A stretch of DNA of 64,000 nucleotides from Pipra filicauda (Eukaryota > Chordata > Aves > Passeriformes > Pipridae). The translations under genes and the position numbers were made by a program. Positions 33,931 to 47,172 of this stretch are shown one piece after another; within the stretch, counting starts at the first letter, position 1, and every line of letters begins with the position of its first letter. The DNA lies in assembly GCF_003945595.2 (NCBI RefSeq), contig NW_024104505.1, positions 640,748 to 704,747 of the forward strand, in the 5' to 3' direction. The notes under the pieces are model-generated. The model had not been told where the DNA came from and did no database searches. It worked only from the letters and a program-made list of their open reading frames with translations.

Positions 33931-36334
33931 GGCGTGTGACAACCGCCGCCGCCGCCCCGCTCGCCGCCGCCAGGGGGCGCCGCCGCTGGGCAGCCCCGCC
34001 GCCTCTCCGCCCGCCGTGACGCACCCGCGGGCTTTCAGGGAGCCGGGATGTCATGTTTTCCTTCCTTATTCCTTTCCTTCCGGGCGACGGGGGGGTTGCC
34101 TGTCCAGCCCTGTCCCGCAGGCCTCGCTCCGCTGCCGGGCCGGTGCCAAGTCGCTGTGTCCGGAACACCTCTGTGTCCCTGCGCAGGGCAGCGCCCCGGC
34201 TGTGCCCCGCACCCTCTGAACGCCAGCATGAGAGGCGCCGGCTTCCCCGGGAGCCCTTGCCCCGTCCTCATCCACGCGGCCACGCGTGACAAGGGCCTGC
34301 TGGCCTCCTGCCCTTGCACACAGATCTCAGAGTGTAGGTGCCCAGGTGCAGATACTCACACCCCTGCCGTCAGCATCCCAGCAGCACTGGAAGGGAGCCT
34401 TTCCCATGGAATCTGTTCTCTCCCAGGCTGTTTTTGAACCCAAGCAAGTATTTATTTTTTCGATTTAGCTTGCACCTGCTTCACAGTTTTGGCTTTGTAT
34501 TATGAGAAACCATACGTGACTTCATGTCTTTAATTGGAGGTTAGGCTGATACATAATTCCATGTACTGGCATTTTTGGCAGGAGATATTAATAAGGTTTA
34601 ATCCAGCCCTGCTCAAGGTAAGGTCATGACAGGTAAGAGGCAGAACCTTGGGCTAAAGCTATGCAGTCAGGGAGAGCTTAGTGCCTGAATATGTTTAGAA
34701 ACTCTTGACTGCATCTTGCAGTTTGTAGGAATCATTACATTTAATTATTGTAAGCAATTAATTCACACCTTTAAACAATATCCTAATATCTATGCAATGA
34801 AAAACTCACTGAATAAAACTTTAATACTTGAGGCCTGTTAATATGATTTATGGATGGGATTTGTTCTGGAAATAGGGACAGTGCCTTGCTCAACAGCCTT
34901 ACAACCTGAAGGCACCCAGAAATAAAATACAGAGCAACAAAGCTTCTGTAGTATTAGAAGACTTCAGTCTCACAGATGCTGAGCTCCTGCCTGTTCCCGA
35001 GCATCCACCACTCCCACTGCCTGAATGAGAAGCTAGGGTTGCTCCACACCTTGAAATCAGGTCTTAGATATTGACTCCTTCAGAGAACAGGTGGGTTTTG
35101 GAAAAGTTCAGCCTGGATATCCCTCACCTCCAGTAGCAGCAGCTGTCTCAGCTCATGTGCTCATGTCACACAACTGGTTATGTGGCAACATAATTTTTTT
35201 CCCAGGGTTTACAGGCCTGTGCTGGCTCTGCATAGCTGGCCATCCTTCTTCTCTGCCTTTGTTCAAAAAGAAATGAGGATGTGGCTGGAAAAAGAATAAT
35301 CCCTTCCAATTTCTCCCCTCCTCCTCCATGGAGAGATTTCTTTTAAAGATCTTTATGGGTGTGTTGTGGTTTTTTTGTATTATTTTTTCCCTTGCTTTCT
35401 TTTTTCCCTCTAGCCTCTCTGCTGCCTTGGAAAGTAGTAGTTGGGCTGGAAGACTCTACATTTAATGATTGATGGCTTGAGGGGTGGCTAAAATCCAGGG
35501 GATTGGATGCCTGAGGGAACTAGGCCTGAGTGCTTGCATAACTAGAGCAGCATCTGTGGTGTGATTTACCCAGTATATGTTTCTGTCAGTATCTTGCCAT
35601 TCCCTGCTTGCATTTTTCTCTGTCCACTCGTGTGGGCTGAGGTACCAGATTACTGAAGTGATCTGATTAGAGAAAAAAAAAATTGTTTTTACCCAAAAGA
35701 TTTCTCTCATGTGATATGAAGCCCAGCCCCTCACACAGTTTTACAGAGGGCATTTGAAGTGATGGAGGGTTTCACTGTGGAGTGGGAGTGAAATAGGGAA
35801 AAAAGAGCTGACTTGTGCCCTTCTTTGTGTATGAAACTGCAGCAAATAGATTAACAAGTGGTCCTAGCCCCTTCTAGTTTTCACTTAGGAGAAGAAGGAA
35901 AGGAAAATAAGTGTGAATAAGAAGACTGATGAATATGCAGGTATTAGCTATGAGCCCATGAAGGAGATGGGCTCCCAGGGAAACCTGAAAAGGCAACAGC
36001 TTATTTTTGTTTTCTAAATGGTAAGCACATCTGAATATTCATAATTACTGTTTACACCTTGATAAACTGAAAGTTGATTGTACATTGCTACAGCTGATGT
36101 TTATCAAACAGGTCTGAGCAAGATGGCAGGAATTCATTTGATCTGAGTTTGCACAGCACAAAGTGAAGTTCTGTCTTGTCAACCATAACTCTTAGGCAAT
36201 ATGGGAATACATTAAAACATCAACAGCATCAATAATTATAGAATGCTCTTTTCTGAATTAATCCTATTTTTTTTGTAATTACACCCCATAGTTTATCTCA
36301 TAATTTATGATATAATGCTTATATTTGATGGAAT

Positions 36335-36470
36335 ATAAATATATATACGTATGTAAAAAGTCAAGGAAAATTTTCATCTTTGAAGTATGTGTAGATGCAC
36401 ACACACACACATATAACTATATATATATACACACACATATTTTTATGTATATATACATATCTATATCTCT
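36335..36470 (+). repeat. Complex (AT)n/(AC)n microsatellite
   Basis: Interrupted runs of TATATA and CACACA, ending in a TATAGA-like tract. Low-complexity; no other signal. Confidence 0.9.
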
Positions 36471-39400
36471 TGAAGGAAGGGAGAATTTCTTGCCATTGAA
36501 GACAGGATAAGAAATACTTTGAATTGCAGCTACCTACATTCTGGTTAAGCATAAGAGTGAAAAAGCCCACTCTTCTAAGTGGTGAAGTTTATATAACCCT
36601 GGAAGACACTGTCTAGGGAAACTGCAGAATATCCATTTTCTGAGAAAATTTAAGTAATCAGTTTCAGTTTCATGCACATCAATCAATAACAATTCTTTGT
36701 TGTGCTTAGGAAGAAGAAGAAATCTCTCAAGGCCCCATTCAACTCCTTATCTCTAAATTATTTTAATTACTTTGTTTCTTTTTACTGTTCAGGAAGGAGT
36801 AGCTCAGCTCGTGCTTACTAAATTAAACCAAGACCTCAGAGTGTTCAGAACACTATCACCAAGTGTTTCAGAGGTTGCATTAGGTAAGACTCATAGTTAA
36901 GACAATACTTGTATAATATTCTATCATAGGATGATGACTATGGGAATATTTATGGCTGGTAACATTCAGACTTTAATAGCTCAATCATGTGCCAGGTCTT
37001 CTAATAACAGATAATTCTGTAAGAGGTGTGATTCATCTAGAAGGCAGGAAAAGGATCCTAAAAGGGAAATCCCTTCTATTGCAATAGCAGTGCTTGAGGT
37101 CATGCTTTGAGTTCAGCACTTCTGTCTTCCAGGAGCCTTTCCGTTGCTTCTTTTCCTGGTGGAGAAATGATAAAAGGTTGTCAGTGTAGAGGAGAAAGAG
37201 AGAGGGGAAAATCCCTTAAACTTCTATCAGACAGAAAGATGGTGCTTACTACTGAATCAAGTAATGACAGTAAAAACAACAACAACAAAAAAATACCCAA
37301 ACTCATCTCTGCCACTTAGATAGCAAGAACTGAACTAGTTTTGTGATTTTTTTTCCATTATACTCATCTGAATACAGTAAAAGAAACTACAGATTGCCAA
37401 GGAGACTTTTACCAGGGTATTGTGCAAGTGACAGTACTGGAAGTAGGAATTCTTTTTTATGCCCCTGGGCCAAGGCTTCTTCTGCTTTTGGTCTGCTTTT
37501 TCTTTTTTCTTCTTTTTAATATGTGTGATAGAAATGTCAGAAGTAAAGGACTGGAATTGCAGTGGGTTCAAAGAGGCTGAAGGCTCAAATCTTGCCTTAG
37601 CCCCTTTTGTTAAGCTGAAGGTTAAACTGTAAGGGTAGTATTCTCCCATTAAAGCTGGTGAATCACTACAATAAATGACCTATGGAGGCAAACACTGGAC
37701 ATTTTTAAGAACAGATTTATTAGCTAGAAGAGGATAAGTATGGCATTGACCATACTGAAAGTTTGCCTTAACCATACTTGGTGATCTGGAGATAAGTTTC
37801 ATCACTGTTTTATGCTTGTCCCTGAAATGTGTGAAAAAGTCAAAGCAGCAATGATAAAATCTTTCTGACTTGATTTTTATCTGTCGTACATTCCTCTGAT
37901 ATCTGTACATACTGCAACAAACCTCAGGACCCCTAAGAACTACAGACATAGTTATGTATAGCTACGTTTGAGATGCAGCATAGCCCAGCATTACTGACCC
38001 TCTGCAATACACAGTACAGAGAATTCCAGCAAGGCCCCAGCAAGAAGTAAGAGGGAAACCAACATTATTTCTGCTTAGGAGAGCAAAGCGATTTCTGTGG
38101 GTTTTGAAGCAGTCTCAGACAGGGCTTGTACCTAAATTTAAGAAAATAAGAACAGCAGTAGTATGTGAAATCAAAGGCCCATGGAGCTCAGTACCCTGTT
38201 TCTCACAGAGGTTGAGAAGGTGCTCAGGAAAGAGTGTAGAAACAAGGTGAATTGTTCCTGATACTTTTCCAGCCTGCATTTTGTCACAGTTTTCTTGTGG
38301 GATCTGGGGCTTTGGCTTAGCATTCTGGTACCTCAGTTTCTCAATTGTACAGTAAGTGTGAGGATGTTTCTTGCCTCACACTTTTTCATTATCTTGCTTG
38401 TTTAATTCTAACTACAGCTCTTTAGAATAATCTTTCCTCTGTTTTGTATTTGCTGTACCTTAACACCTAGGCACGCGGTTATTTACCGTGCAGTGTGGTC
38501 CCTGCATCCAGAAAACTGCCATCCAAGTGTATCAGACTTCACTTAATGTGAACTCCAGCTATCGGAATGGTCTTTGCTTTAGGTTGAGCGTTGTAAGCAT
38601 AAAGGATTGCATAAATAACACCAAGGAGGGATGGATTCTGCACAGGGACGGTCTTCTCTTTCCAAAACTGCTTGCCTTAATGCACAGAGCAAATGGCTGG
38701 GTTTAGGTAGTGCAAACCTACTCATTTTAACTTTTAACTTCATCTTGGGACAGCTGCTGTTCTGCCAGAATGTCCATTGCACACCACAGCAGGGGACTTA
38801 AAAGAAAAGTCTGGGTTTAGAGCTGTTTGTTTTTAGCCAGCAGTTCAGCATCTGTGAGTCAGCAACTGGTTAACAAATAAATAGCTTAAAGACAATGCCT
38901 CACTGGAAATTAAGCAGGGACTGCTATTGTTTTCCTTTCTGTATTCCCATCTGATGAGATTGCATAAGCAGCTATTCTAACTTTAGGTATGAAGTAAGCA
39001 TTTAGCACAAAGCTATACCCTCTGGGAGTGAATGGGAAGGGTCAAGGAATGCAGCTAGCAAATACTTGCTCACATAATTAAAGCCCTTACTCCTCTCTCC
39101 TCTGTTCCTCAAAAAATTTCAACATTTAATGCAGTCAGTCAGACTTTCTTAGATAGAACAACGTGCTGTTCAGCAGACTTTCCAGTTATAGCATTCTGTG
39201 TTCCTTTCCCAGTTAACTCTGGTCTCACTGGGAGTTCTTACTTGCTCCCAAAATATATGCAGTTTGTATAATCTGAATGGCAAAAAATTCACTGCAACCC
39301 ATTCTTATTTCTTTTAGATATATCCAGTAATGTATTTTGTTACATATGTTTTCATTTATTAAGCCAACCTTACACTCTTTAAAATCAGTAAATCTATTTT

Positions 39401-42400
39401 AAATTGTGTTTAATTTCCACGTGCTTGGTGAATATGTGAATAAATATATGACTGGATCGTTCCTTGCCAAAATGGAGAACTGCTGACACTGTTTTCTCTC
39501 AAGATGGAAATACCTCTTCTCAGCAGCTCTTAGCAATGGAATTATGTGAGGAGTGCTAAGTCAATTACCATGTGGAGGTAATCTTTAGTCACAAATCATA
39601 GAGCATGAAGCTAGTCAATCTTTTCTTTATGTAATTTTTTGTAATTTCCCCCAATTCATTGAAATGTGGAGAAGTAGCCAAGAAATATCAGTTTCTACAG
39701 TACTTGGTGAATGCTTCTGACCAGCTTTTATATTCACAATTGTCTAGTCTGCCAGACAATAGCACAGTCTGTTGTGCTTCTTGGGCAGTTTCTGTGTCAG
39801 CCCCATAACTGCTGCCAGATGTCAACATCATGTTCAGGAACAAACTGCTTTGATTTTGTTGAAGAGAACAGAATTGTATAAGGGGTCTGGTACCCACAGT
39901 GTTTACTGTAAATTCTATTTTAGAGTAACTGGTGTAGGTATGAGAGTTAATCTCAGTTGGCACTCAGCCAAACTGTTTAACTGGGATTTTACCTCAAAAG
40001 TGCTAAGCATTTAATGGGTTTCAGTATCTCGTGTGTTAAGAGGTTAACTACATTTTGGGTCCATTAGAAGCTCACAACCCTTTTCAGTGACAATGAGGAA
40101 GTTAATTCATTCTTGGACTTTCAAAAGCAGAGGAAAGGCATTTCCTTTGTTAGAGCAAATTCTGTGCATGGGAAATAACATGAGAGGCTTTATGAGTGGC
40201 CAGAAATTCAAGCTAGCTTTCCAAGAGGAGCAAAAATCTATTTGTCCTGTATCAGCAGTGCCAGAATTTCCCCAAGAAAAATTCCTCCAAAGAAGGATGT
40301 TTGTTTACGCGTGAGAATTTACCGGCATATGCTGAACTAAATAAGAGTCCCTAGATTTTTTCCTAAAAACTAACAGTCATCTCCCAATAGGGAAATGGTG
40401 AGTTTGCTTTATAAACATGGGTTTAGTCAATGTCCACAAAGTAACTCTGATTATGTCTTTTAACTCAACAAGTACATTGTTTTTTTCTGATTTCAGAGAA
40501 AAGAGACTCCCCATTTCTGCAGTGACAGCACTCATTAGTAAGACTAACATAATCATTTATTCCTAACTGTACAGAGAGAGTTTTGTAAGATTTCTGCCAC
40601 GTACATGGGGGAATGTATTTTCATGTCATATGCCCCCACTTTTGTAATTTTTGCTGCTGCACAAGCGAAAATTGTATCTGCTTGCTACAAATTACAGTTT
40701 ACTAATTCAGGTGGAGAGAAGTAAAAGTAGTCCCAGATAGATTTGGAAATTGTAAAGAAAAAAGTAGTATATCACGTGTAGAAGATACTATAGAAATGTA
40801 TTCGTCTCTGGTGTACGTGAAGCACCCCAAGTAATTGTTTCCATCCACGTGATCCTAGAGTATTAAAACTAAGGACCACATAAATGAATGCAAAACCATT
40901 TTTTTTTTCAAATGGGAGAGCTGCTGAAGTTCTAGTCAGCTCATCCTCATCATCAAAACATATTTACCTTTCAAGTCCCTTCCATACAGGATAATAAATG
41001 TTGAAAAAAACCCAAACCAAACCCTATGCAGATGCTTTTGCATGATATCTGAAGATAGATTGAAGGAAATATCCCACTGTAGACAAGATAAAGACCGAAA
41101 GTCCATTGCCAGAAATTTAAGTGCAGTATGTATAGCTTTATCCTAGCTAGGTCACATCTGGCTTGTAAAGCAGTAGTCAAACAAGATAAGAAGTCCAGCG
41201 CACAGCTGATCCTGATCTTCTTAGCCTCTTCTTTCTGCTGTTTCGCCGTATTTTCCCTTTTGTGGTTATAGACTTTGGCCATATTAGTTCATTTTTAAAA
41301 CAGATAAAAGGGAAACACCAACTTTATTGCTAATTCTCAAATAACTTGTCATAAAATTTCATGAGAACATGCGGCAGAAACACAAGGAGTCCATAGTCAG
41401 TAACTATTCCATGGAATTTGTTACTGCAGTAAAGGCCTGCTCTGGCTTGACATGTTTCGATGAGGTCATTTATATCTGCCTATACAAGGGTTTTTCCCTT
41501 GTAACTTCATCAGGTTTATGGCATCTTCTGATTTCATGGACTAAATGAAGTAGTTTAGATGTGTAGTTTAGTAGTTTAGTTGAGGAGCAGCTATGATAGT
41601 CTCCCAAAGAAACATCTGCATTTCAAGGGTGGTTCCAGTTTACAAGAAGAAGAGAGAATGACTATCAAAGAGTGCCCTGAGTCTCATTGTCTGCTGAGAA
41701 ACACACAACAGTATAGGCTGGATATGTGTGTGAATAATAATTATTCTGTCACTAATGTAATACATGGGCTGTATGCTCCAGTAAGGATATACACCTATGT
41801 ACATATGTGTGCACAAATGGTAGAGAAGTGGAACAGAGAAGACTAAATCTCAAGGTGCTGGAGACAGCAGAATGCAAACAACAGAAATGAAGACTGTGGC
41901 ATGGTATCTACAGAATAGAGAGTGGGTGGTTCTCACAGCTTCCCCATGAATTTCTACTCTTTGACGTTCTCAGTTTCTCAGTAATAACTTTTCAGCTCTT
42001 CTTCATGAGTGCTTTGAAACTTTGTGCCTTTCTGTTCTTATGAAAATAGTGTCAGGATACTGCACAGTGAGTCTGCAGATTGTTCATGTGGGTGAACCCA
42101 TCCCTGCTGCTCCAATCTGCCTGCATTGAACTCTCCTGAGCTCCTGACTCTTGGGGCAGCCATGGCAGTGTAAACTCAAGTCTGTCTGCCCTAACAGCAC
42201 CCTTCCTGGTCATCTGAGTGGGAAAGTATCTCTTTTAGTGTACCCAGTGTGTCTAACAGCGTTGTGATCAGCTATAACCATGACTCAGAATCTGTGTCCT
42301 GAGAGGGGGTTAATCTGATTTGCTTCAGTGTGATGGAAAATGAAATTGAGCAATAAGCTTCAGGTTTTTCTAGTCATCCTTCAAGATCATTAGTCCTAGG

Positions 42401-45249
42401 ACAGTATGTCAGCATCTGAGTGGCTCACTAGGTACACTCTGACATGGTCACTCCCATCATGCCCCTGTAAGTACACTCAGCCTTGATATGTCTGTTGTAC
42501 AAAAGTCCTCCGAAACAGCAGTCATTTGTTATTCCTGGTCACAGACAGGACCTTACTCTAAGTATGCATCATTCCAGGGGTTCCTGTGCTCCTGTGACTG
42601 TTTCTTCTAGCTGCAGGTACATTACATTGGCTGTGGGAGCAGGTATCTATGCATGTGATCTATCTGTGTTCTCTTTCTACAGTACACTGAATCCCTAGAG
42701 GTGCAGGGAGGAAGTAATTTCTGCACCATCTGCCTTTCTGATAGATACTTGTGGAGATTGCAAAAGGAAGGTCTGCTCTGCCCCCCTGGGCTACTTGGCA
42801 TGTGTTGCTTTAATAGGACGTTAGTGAAACCAGGGTTATCTCCAACCTCATGTTCTGCAGAGAAATTAGTTCCTTTACAGATAGGACAGACGGCACCAGA
42901 ATGGGTGTAGTTTACAATAGGCCAAATTAGAGCTTTGCTGTTATCTCAAAGTTCAAAGTGGGAGTCTTCAAACTACAGAGAAACTTCCTGGTACCAGAGC
43001 TATCCTGGGCAGAGTGCATGAGTCCTTCTGATGAAGTCCTGCACAGTTCTGCCGTAGCTCTGAAGTAGTTCACCTACTTCCACTGAACTGTGCATAAAAC
43101 CCCACAATGCTGTTGTAGTGCATAGCTAATTTAACATCCGAATTGCTCATCAAAGGTAAATCCCCTAGCTGAACATTCACCACTGTGTGAGCATTTTTGC
43201 AGATTAGAGGCACCTACACACACTTACCCACTTCTTGCCTTAGTCCAGTAGTCAGTGTGTCTACTCAATGCTGAGCCATCACTGTTATTATTAAGAGAAA
43301 GTTGATATGTCTCTCAATAATGAAATTTGATTGTGTATTTTGGTCTTATATCTTACTTATAAGCAGAATCAGGCAAAACCAGTTTACTGAAGTGTTCAGC
43401 ATTGCTGGTGTTAAAACCCAATTTCCTGTTTTTTCCATGGTTGTCAAACCACATTTTTTTTTTGAATGAAGTATCTGATATTGGTCTCCACTGTTAATGT
43501 GGTGACAGGGGGGAGAAAGAGGGAAAGCCTGACTTAAAATGCTCCTTCTTTTCTAGGGACAAGATTAAGGAAAAAAAAAACAAACATAATTTTGTCTATG
43601 TAAAAAAATCCACTAACTTTTTATTTAGATTGATCTGAAGACCCAGTCTTAGGAGCAGAAACCTGATCTATGGCAGTAAAAAGACTTATGCATCAGGGAT
43701 ATGCTATTTGCCACTCAAAGAAATGTCAGTCTAAACCTATTATTCGTCAACTGCTATTTGCACTTGCGGGCAGAGACTTTTAAAAGTCAAACTACTGGTA
43801 GTCCTGTAATGAGTTACCATGTGCAAATTCCTTTTAGCTTCTCATGGTGGCTGTGCCATTGTGCTTGCATTGGTCCTGGCTGGAGCTGTGTCTCTGGACC
43901 ATGGCTTGCAGAGCTTAACCATGCCTTGGCTTGGCTATGCTGCTTTCAGTGAATAGCATATTTGCCTGCCATCCAAGAAATACACTCTGGTTGACCCAAA
44001 CCCATCAAGATTCAGATCAAATACTTGCACCTGTCTTCAGGGTGAAGACAAGTGGAAGTGTCAATTCCTTTTGTTGCCTAGGAGCTCAGGGGAGGGCTCA
44101 TATACAGAATGTGGGTGTATATGACTCAGTTTAGTGTCTGCCTCTACATGGAAAGCCAGGTGAAGACAGAGGTAAACCTAGCTTCCCTTCACCCTCCTTG
44201 GTGAAGTAAGGAAACCTTGCAGATTTGCTGAAGCACAGAGTATGCAGAAGGAATCTTTCAGTCCCCCTTGCTCAAAGCGTGGCACTTAATTTTTTTTTTT
44301 TTTTCTGGGTACGAGGGAAAGCACCAAGGAGATAGGTTTCATCATATAGTAATGATGAGAAATCTTACTGAGGTTATTCCAATTAATAGTTAAACATTTC
44401 TAAATAGAGTAGGGCAGACTCAAGATGCAAGGTTAGGAGAACTGTACCCTGGACTGTACCATCTGGTGATATTTAGGTGTGGAAGAAGAGCCTGGGTAGT
44501 CCTCACATACCAAAACCCAAAGGCTTCTTAGTTAAAAGGCAGGAAGCTATAGCTCTGCTTCCTGCTTCTTCATTTTGTGCCATTTGTTTTTTATGTTTTC
44601 AATGCTGTAAGTGGAAATGAAAGGTTTTCTAATCAGTAAAAATGCAGGTGAGTATAATTTTTCAGGTTAATAAAAGGAACAGAAAAATCTGCATTTTCCC
44701 ACAGATCAAACCACTTCTTTTATTGACTTTTTGATTCTTACACTAAACCAAACCAGCTTTACCCAGGGATGGACTAAGTTGCCATCTTGTAACTGTGTGC
44801 TCCCCATAGTGGGTGAAGTGTATTCCATCCTCTCACAGATCCAGTATTGCCCACCAGGTGCCACTGTGCAGGGTGATCCAGAGAAGGTTTTCTGCAGCTG
44901 AGACCTGTAGGGCAAGGCTGGGCCTCCTACAATTCCAGCTCCCCACTAGCCCAAATCAAGGTGGGAGGCAATAATTATATAGTTATTTTGTAAATGAAAC
45001 AACAAAACTTCTCCCTATCTCATACTTCTAGTGCACTTTGTCTTACTGGCAAGCATTGTAGAGGACGGGAATATCTGTGACTTGGGAAGAGCCTGGTGTT
45101 ACTTGAGTGGCAGCTGAGACTTGTCAGATTCCTGGCAACTAAAGTTGAAGAAGACTCTGCTTCAGAACTGGGGAGACTGTGGATGCAGAATAGATTCTGT
45201 GGGATATGGGAAACTGGGAGTTGAGAGGCTGCCTAAGGAAAGCGATTCA

Positions 45250-45720
45250 GTCAGTCAATTAATTCATCAATGATACTACAGTAGAAACAAATCGGGAGTG
45301 GGGAAATCAGTGATGGAAAAAGCACCAGCTCTTACTAGGAGCTAAAATACAGGATGAGAAAAGGAAACAACTGGAGAAAAAAAGATCAAGTAAAGGAAGA
45401 ACTGAGTGGGACAGGGATAGGAGGAGCATAGGGAAAAGACTCAGAAAACAGAGAGCAGGGAAGGTGAAGACTATTGGCAAAATGTCCAGTATTATGAATT
45501 TTGAAGAGATGAAGACTTAGCCAGAAGGCATAGAAGAGGACGGGAACTTAGTAAGCCAAGGAGATGAGAGCTTTATTGCAAAGCTTGTGAAACGGAGACT
45601 GAAAGATGATGACAAAAAAATTAGAGGGATAGGAAGAAAAAAGTGCAACCTGAACAGAGAGGAGTGAAGAATGAAAATGGGAAAGTGTGAGGCAGTGGAC
45701 AGAGACATGCGTGCCCCACT
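45250..45720 (+). other. Purine-rich tract
   Basis: About 470 bases with a marked excess of A and G on the plus strand, with runs such as GGGACAGGGATAGGAGGAGC. It is not a simple tandem repeat. Confidence 0.6.
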
Positions 45721-46962
45721 GCATAGTCTGTGCTTGAGCATGGATTGGTGTTCAAACTCATCGAATTTTGCTATTTCTACACCAGGGATTGATTGTCCAT
45801 TACTATTGTCCCACACTTCTTATCACTCTCCCTGAGATTAACACTGAAGTCACAAAGTGTGATACAGGAGAATTCCTGTCTCCTTCACAGTACACATCTG
45901 GGGGAGTCAGGGATGTGAGGCAGAGTGAAGAGGATGCCCCCTGTGGGTCCAGGACCTTCACCTTGCTCAGTGTGTTGTTCTGAAGCCGCAGGCTGAAGGA
46001 AGGGATTGCACTAAGAGCAAGCACAGCATGTGGTGAAGGTGGTCACATGGTGGCCTGGGAAACTGTGCTTTGTCCTCCTCTTTGCCGCAAAATTTCTGTG
46101 CGGTGCTGGGCAAATTTTTGAAACCTACCTTTTCAGAGATGAGACCAACTGGCTGCTCCTTGTATTACGCATGTGTGGGTGGAGATTTCGAGTCTGACGT
46201 GAAGGAGTGCTGAAGTTCTCAGAGCAAAAGCTGAGGTAGTGTGTACTGTGCTTTGGAGACAGAAAGTAGAATATTCAGTAAACTGAGAAATCAGGTCCTA
46301 GGGAGTACAGAGAAATAATGGAAACTTTTGACCTTAGTCACTTTGTGCTTCAGTTCCCTATGTGTAAAATGTGGATTGTACTACCCCCTCATGCTGCAGG
46401 GCTTACGAACAAAGATTAGCTAACGTTCAAAGATACTCAGGTGCTTTAGCGATGAGGCAAGAGCAAGACTCTCTGAGTAATTTTATTTTCAGAGCCATTT
46501 TTGAGGAGTAGGGTGTGAGGCTAGACATCGAGCAAAGGGGAGGACACAAAAGCCCAAAGAGCTGCTCACCAAATGACTAGCTGTGCAGCCTGTGCATGCA
46601 AAGAGATGGCAGTGGGGTGGAAAAAGTTACTTTGAGATCATGAAAGGACTCTTTCCTAAGGTAACTTAAATTCTGGGGTTTCCTACCTTGAGTGTTTGAT
46701 TTGTAAATGTCTGAGGAACATTTTTTTGGGCAATGTAAACATGTGTTAGCAAGCTGTTTGGTGAAATAGACATTTCTCTCTGCCTGTAATGCAAGATGAA
46801 TGAGGCTTTCCTTGTCGTAGAGTAGTATCCTGTGTTGGTGAATAGATTTTATATTGATTCCGCAATCTTAATTACTGTGTTGACATTCATAGTAGTGGGT
46901 TTGTAGAAAAGGAGGCAAGTATCATGACCATATTACAGATCTGTCAAGATTTGAAATGCGCA

Positions 46963-47172
46963 CTGGAGAATTGGAAACAAACCCTGGATTCCTGCATCTG
47001 GAGAATTGGAAACAAACCCTGGATTCCTGCATCTGGAGAATTGGAAACAAACCCTGGATTCCTGCATCTGGAGAATTGGAAACAAACCCTGGATTCCTGC
47101 ATCTGGAGAATTGGAAACAAACCCTGGATTCCTGCATCTGGAGAACTGGAAACAAACCCTGGATTCCTGCAT
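46963..47172 (+). repeat. 35-bp minisatellite, 6 copies
   Basis: Six head-to-tail 35-bp units starting CTGGAGAATTGGAAACAAAC at 46963, 46998, 47033, 47068, 47103 and 47138. All are identical except one T-to-C change in the last unit. Because 35 is not a multiple of 3, open frames across the array have a 105-base superperiod; these frames are a consequence of the repeat, not evidence of a gene. Confidence 0.97.

Larger units (their letters stand above)
33230..34330. promoter_or_regulatory. CpG island at the TNFAIP3 promoter
   Basis: A block of about 1.1 kb very rich in G+C and CpG, unlike the A/T-rich DNA on both sides. It includes GCC-repeat stretches around 33942-33972. It covers the inferred exon 1, the kB pair and the immediate upstream region. 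Long open frames on both strands here are expected from base composition and are not treated as genes. Confidence 0.85.
34331..46962. other. Upstream intergenic DNA
   Basis: About 12.6 kb upstream of TNFAIP3 with the microsatellite at 36335 and the purine tract at 45250. Two kB-like sites at 37064-37073 and 37204-37215 are the only regulatory-looking sequences I noted. No gene supported. Confidence 0.6.

Noticed and set aside
33260..34437. Several open frames of 90-180 codons on both strands in the CpG island
   Set aside because: GC-rich DNA has few stop codons; translations are low-complexity (Pro, Arg, Ala, Ser) with no domain, and frames overlap on both strands.
46963..47172. Possible CRISPR array
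   Set aside because: Units are contiguous with no spacers, and the host is a vertebrate.
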